A stretch of 17,301 bases of DNA from Caryophanales bacterium UBA3668 (lineage in GTDB: Bacteria; Bacillota_I; Bacilli_A; RFN20; CAG-826). The first letter of the stretch is position 1. Each line of letters begins with the position of its first letter. This document shows positions 15,260 through 17,301 of the stretch, piece by piece. The notes beneath the pieces are model-generated. The model did not search any database. It was not told the origin of the DNA and saw only the letters and a list, made by a program, of their open reading frames with translations. Position numbers and translations under genes: made by a program. The DNA is taken from positions 1 to 17,301 of the forward strand of contig DFJP01000031.1 of assembly GCA_002373085.1 (NCBI GenBank), in the 5' to 3' direction.

Positions 15260-15738
15260 TGGATTATCGTATTGGCTTTAGTAAAGACATCCACCGCTTA
15301 GCGGAAAATAGAAAACTAATCATCGGAGGAGTAGTTGTTCCTTTTGAAAAAGGAGAACTCGCTCATAGTGATGGTGATGTTTTATATCACGCTTTAGCGG
15401 AATCTATCTTAGGCGCTTTAGCCTTAGGTGATTTAGGAAAGCATTTCCCTGATACATCAGATGAAACTTTAGATATGGATAGTAGTGTTATCGTTTCTAA
15501 AGTTGTGAAGATGATGTTTGAAAAGGGATATGAAGTCAATAATGTTGATATCTTTGTGTCTTTAGAAAGACCAAAACTCAAAGATTATATTGAGTCGATG
15601 AGAAATAACGTTGCTAACTTACTTCAAGTCAATATTGACCAAGTTTCAATTAAAGCTGGCACAAATGAAAAATGCGGTGAAGTTGGCAAAGGTGAAGCAA
15701 TCGAAGCAACTTCAATGATTTTATTAAGAAAGAAATAA
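15259..15738 (+). CDS. ispF: 2-C-methyl-D-erythritol 2,4-cyclodiphosphate synthase
   Basis: Fifth enzyme of the MEP isoprenoid pathway; it cyclises CDP-methylerythritol 2-phosphate with release of CMP. Zinc ligands are D10 and H12 (KDIHR) and H44 (VLYHAL). Other family motifs are LAHSDGD (34-40), LGDLGKHFPDT (56-66), and SIKAGTNEKCGEVGKGEA (130-147; the usual KATTTEKLGF differs slightly). The 159 residues are the usual stand-alone length, so there is no IspD fusion. The ATG overlaps the ychF stop (TAATG) with a weak AGGTAAG before it, so translation is probably coupled. It shows that this organism makes isoprenoids by the MEP route, which would supply DMAPP to MiaA. A long inverted repeat begins at its stop codon. 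Confidence 0.95.
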   Translation: MDYRIGFSKDIHRLAENRKLIIGGVVVPFEKGELAHSDGDVLYHALAESILGALALGDLGKHFPDTSDETLDMDSSVIVSKVVKMMFEKGYEVNNVDIFVSLERPKLKDYIESMRNNVANLLQVNIDQVSIKAGTNEKCGEVGKGEAIEATSMILLRKK

Positions 15739-15769
15739 TATTTATTGCTAATTAATTAGTAATAAGTAT
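15738..15769 (+). repeat. Long inverted repeat between ispF and argS
   Basis: The core 15742-15765 (TTATTGCTAATT / AATTAGTAATAA) is a 24-nt palindrome with one G-U position. It extends to 15738-15769 with one more wobble and three A-T pairs, giving arms of up to 16 nt. No T run follows, so it is not a classical terminator. It covers the putative argS -35, the spacer and part of the -10, so it could be an operator. Read as RNA from ispF, it would form a long AU-rich hairpin that could define the 3' end of the ychF-ispF message. Confidence 0.7.
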
Positions 15770-15772
15770 AAT
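15745..15772 (+). promoter_or_regulatory. Promoter of argS
   Basis: TTGCTA (15745-15750, 4 of 6), 16-nt spacer, then perfect TATAAT (15767-15772). Transcription would begin near 15777-15781, only 4-8 nt before the ATG at 15785, so the mRNA would be nearly leaderless. No Shine-Dalgarno is present, in agreement with this. Confidence 0.65.
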
Positions 15773-15784
15773 GAAATGTTCAAA

Positions 15785-17301
15785 ATGGAAATTAGAGATT
15801 TATTAAAACAAAACTTACAAGCCGCTCTTAAGGAATTAGGAGTGGATTTAGATATTAACGAAATCGTTATTGAAAACTCCAAAGATCCAACTCATGGAGA
15901 TTACGCAACTAATGTTGCTTTAAAGATGGCTAGAAACTTCTCTAAAGCTCCTCGAGATGTCGCTAATCTCATCGTTGAAAAATTAAACAAAGATGAAATT
16001 GACCACATTGAAATCGCTGGTCCTGGATTTATCAATTTCTATATGAAAAATAACAGCATCACAGGTGTTGTTAATAAGATTATTAAATTAGGCAAAGATT
16101 TTGGTCGTTCTTTAAAGAAAAACAAAAAGATTAATGTCGAATTCGTCTCTGCTAATCCAACTGGATTGCTCCACGTTGGTCACGCTAGAGGAGCAGCTAT
16201 TGGAGATTCCATTAGCCGTATCTTAGATTTTGATGGATATGATGTTACTCGTGAATATTACATTAATGACGCTGGTAACCAAATTGATCACTTAGGTGAA
16301 TCTTTAATCGAAAGATACAAAGAAATTCTCGGTTTACCATTTGAATTACCTGAAGATGGATATCATGGAGAAGACGTCAAAGTTGTCGCTAAAAAGATCT
16401 ACGACACTTATGGCGATAAACTCCTTGAAAAAGACAATCCACTTGAGTTCTTTAAGCTAAAAGGTCAAGAATTTGAACTTGAAGAGATTAGAAAAGACCT
16501 CAAAACATATGGCATTGTCTTTGATATTTATTCCTCTGAAAAGGCTATCCGCGCTAACGGAGCAGTAGAGAAAGAAATCGAATTCTTAAAAGACCATATC
16601 TATGAACAAGATGGCGCTAAAGTTTTAAGAACTACCGATTACTTAGATGACAAAGATAGAGTCATCGTTAAGAGCAATGGTGAATATACATATTTCATGC
16701 CAGATATCGTTTATCACGTTAATAAGCTTTCACGTGGCTTTGATGAACTTATCGATGTTTTAGGTGCTGACCATCACGGATATATTAACCGTATGAAGAG
16801 CGCGCTTATGATGCATGGATATGATAAGGACATTCTTAACATCGAACTCATCCAAATGGTGAGAATGATGAAAGATGGTGAAGAATTTAAACTTTCTAAG
16901 AGAACTGGTAATGGATATACATTAAGAGAACTTTGCGAAGACGTTGGTGTCGATGCTGCTCGATATTTCTTTGTGATGAGAGCCGCTAGTGGTCACTTAG
17001 ACTTCGATTTAGACTTAGCAGTTAAACAAAGCAGTGATAACCCAGTGTATTACGCTCAATATGCACATGCACGTTTAAGTTCTATCCTTGCCGCAGCAAG
17101 TGATATCAAAATCGACGAGAGTGGTGCTTTACTTAAAGAATATAGCGAATTAGAACTCTCAAAGAAGCTTGCTTCTTTCGAAGATGTTGTCAAAACTGCT
17201 TCTAAAGAAAGAGCACCATATAAAATTACCAATTATATTCATGACTTAGCTAAGCTAGTCCATGGATTTTATACAGAATGTCGTGTTATCGATAGAGATA
17301 A
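15785..17301 (+). CDS. argS: Arginyl-tRNA synthetase, C-terminus beyond window
   Basis: Class I aminoacyl-tRNA synthetase charging tRNA-Arg. The frame is open to the window edge: 505 complete codons of about 550-560 expected. Seen in order: the N-terminal additive domain (about 1-115) with DPTHGDYATNVA (34-45), the HIGH motif as HVGH (130-133) in NPTGLLHVGHARGAAIGD (124-141), the central Rossmann fold with GADHHGY, the KMSKS-like KLSKR (369-373), and a DALR-type anticodon-binding domain ending here at RVIDRD. About 50 residues are missing. Two in-frame ATG codons (15776 and 15785) are possible; 15785 is preferred because the promoter would start transcription after the first one. There is no Shine-Dalgarno. 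Confidence 0.95.
   Translation, partial: MEIRDLLKQNLQAALKELGVDLDINEIVIENSKDPTHGDYATNVALKMARNFSKAPRDVANLIVEKLNKDEIDHIEIAGPGFINFYMKNNSITGVVNKIIKLGKDFGRSLKKNKKINVEFVSANPTGLLHVGHARGAAIGDSISRILDFDGYDVTREYYINDAGNQIDHLGESLIERYKEILGLPFELPEDGYHGEDVKVVAKKIYDTYGDKLLEKDNPLEFFKLKGQEFELEEIRKDLKTYGIVFDIYSSEKAIRANGAVEKEIEFLKDHIYEQDGAKVLRTTDYLDDKDRVIVKSNGEYTYFMPDIVYHVNKLSRGFDELIDVLGADHHGYINRMKSALMMHGYDKDILNIELIQMVRMMKDGEEFKLSKRTGNGYTLRELCEDVGVDAARYFFVMRAASGHLDFDLDLAVKQSSDNPVYYAQYAHARLSSILAAASDIKIDESGALLKEYSELELSKKLASFEDVVKTASKERAPYKITNYIHDLAKLVHGFYTECRVIDRD

Noticed and set aside
1..17301. CRISPR array, tRNA or rRNA genes, insertion sequences
   Set aside because: No regularly spaced repeats, no cloverleaf with a TTCGA-type arm, no rRNA-like stretch and no transposase were seen on either strand.

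Overview
The window is about 17.3 kb of AT-rich chromosomal DNA that reads entirely on the + strand. It carries a housekeeping block whose gene order recalls the B. subtilis pgsA-cinA-recA-rny-ymdB...miaB-ymcA region. UGA acts as a stop (it ends ricA and the first ABC gene) and Trp is UGG, so this is not the Mycoplasma code. Low GC, very tight gene packing, Firmicutes-type genes (RNase Y, YmdB, a YlbF/YmcA protein) and the MEP-pathway gene ispF suggest an uncultured low-GC Bacilli lineage near the Mollicutes or Erysipelotrichia. That placement is inference.

Layout: (1) 79-2252 holds pgsA (phospholipid synthesis), a stand-alone CinA-C/PncC domain gene and recA, closed by a strong intrinsic terminator. 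(2) 2344-6607 is a long unit starting at a promoter with a structured leader of about 160 nt: rny, ymdB, miaB and a short ricA-like gene, closed by a terminator that overlaps the ricA stop. (3) 6610-9190 holds miaA, probably leaderless, and fhs, closed by a terminator whose right arm is also the ribosome binding site of the next gene. (4) 9191-14073 holds two large MacB-type ABC-FtsX fusion genes that overlap by ATGA. (5) 14075-15738 holds ychF and ispF behind their own promoter. (6) argS begins at 15785 and runs off the right edge.

Functional links: RNase Y and a RicA-family protein, known partners in B. subtilis mRNA turnover, are in one unit with the phosphodiesterase YmdB. IspF feeds the isoprenoid pathway that makes DMAPP; MiaA puts DMAPP on tRNA A37 and MiaB then thiomethylates it, so three parts of one route lie within 11 kb. 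Fhs supplies one-carbon units, PgsA acidic phospholipid, and PncC salvages NMN. The ABC pair is the only accessory-looking part. Its substrate is unknown, its Ile codon use differs from recA, and its two ectodomains differ greatly in size.

The most distinctive property of the non-coding DNA is superimposition. At four successive transcription-unit junctions a hairpin overlaps or abuts the next gene's promoter, ribosome binding site or start. The recA and ABC leaders also share a nearly identical hairpin element at the same distance from the start codon. No tRNA, rRNA, CRISPR array, insertion sequence or phage gene was seen.
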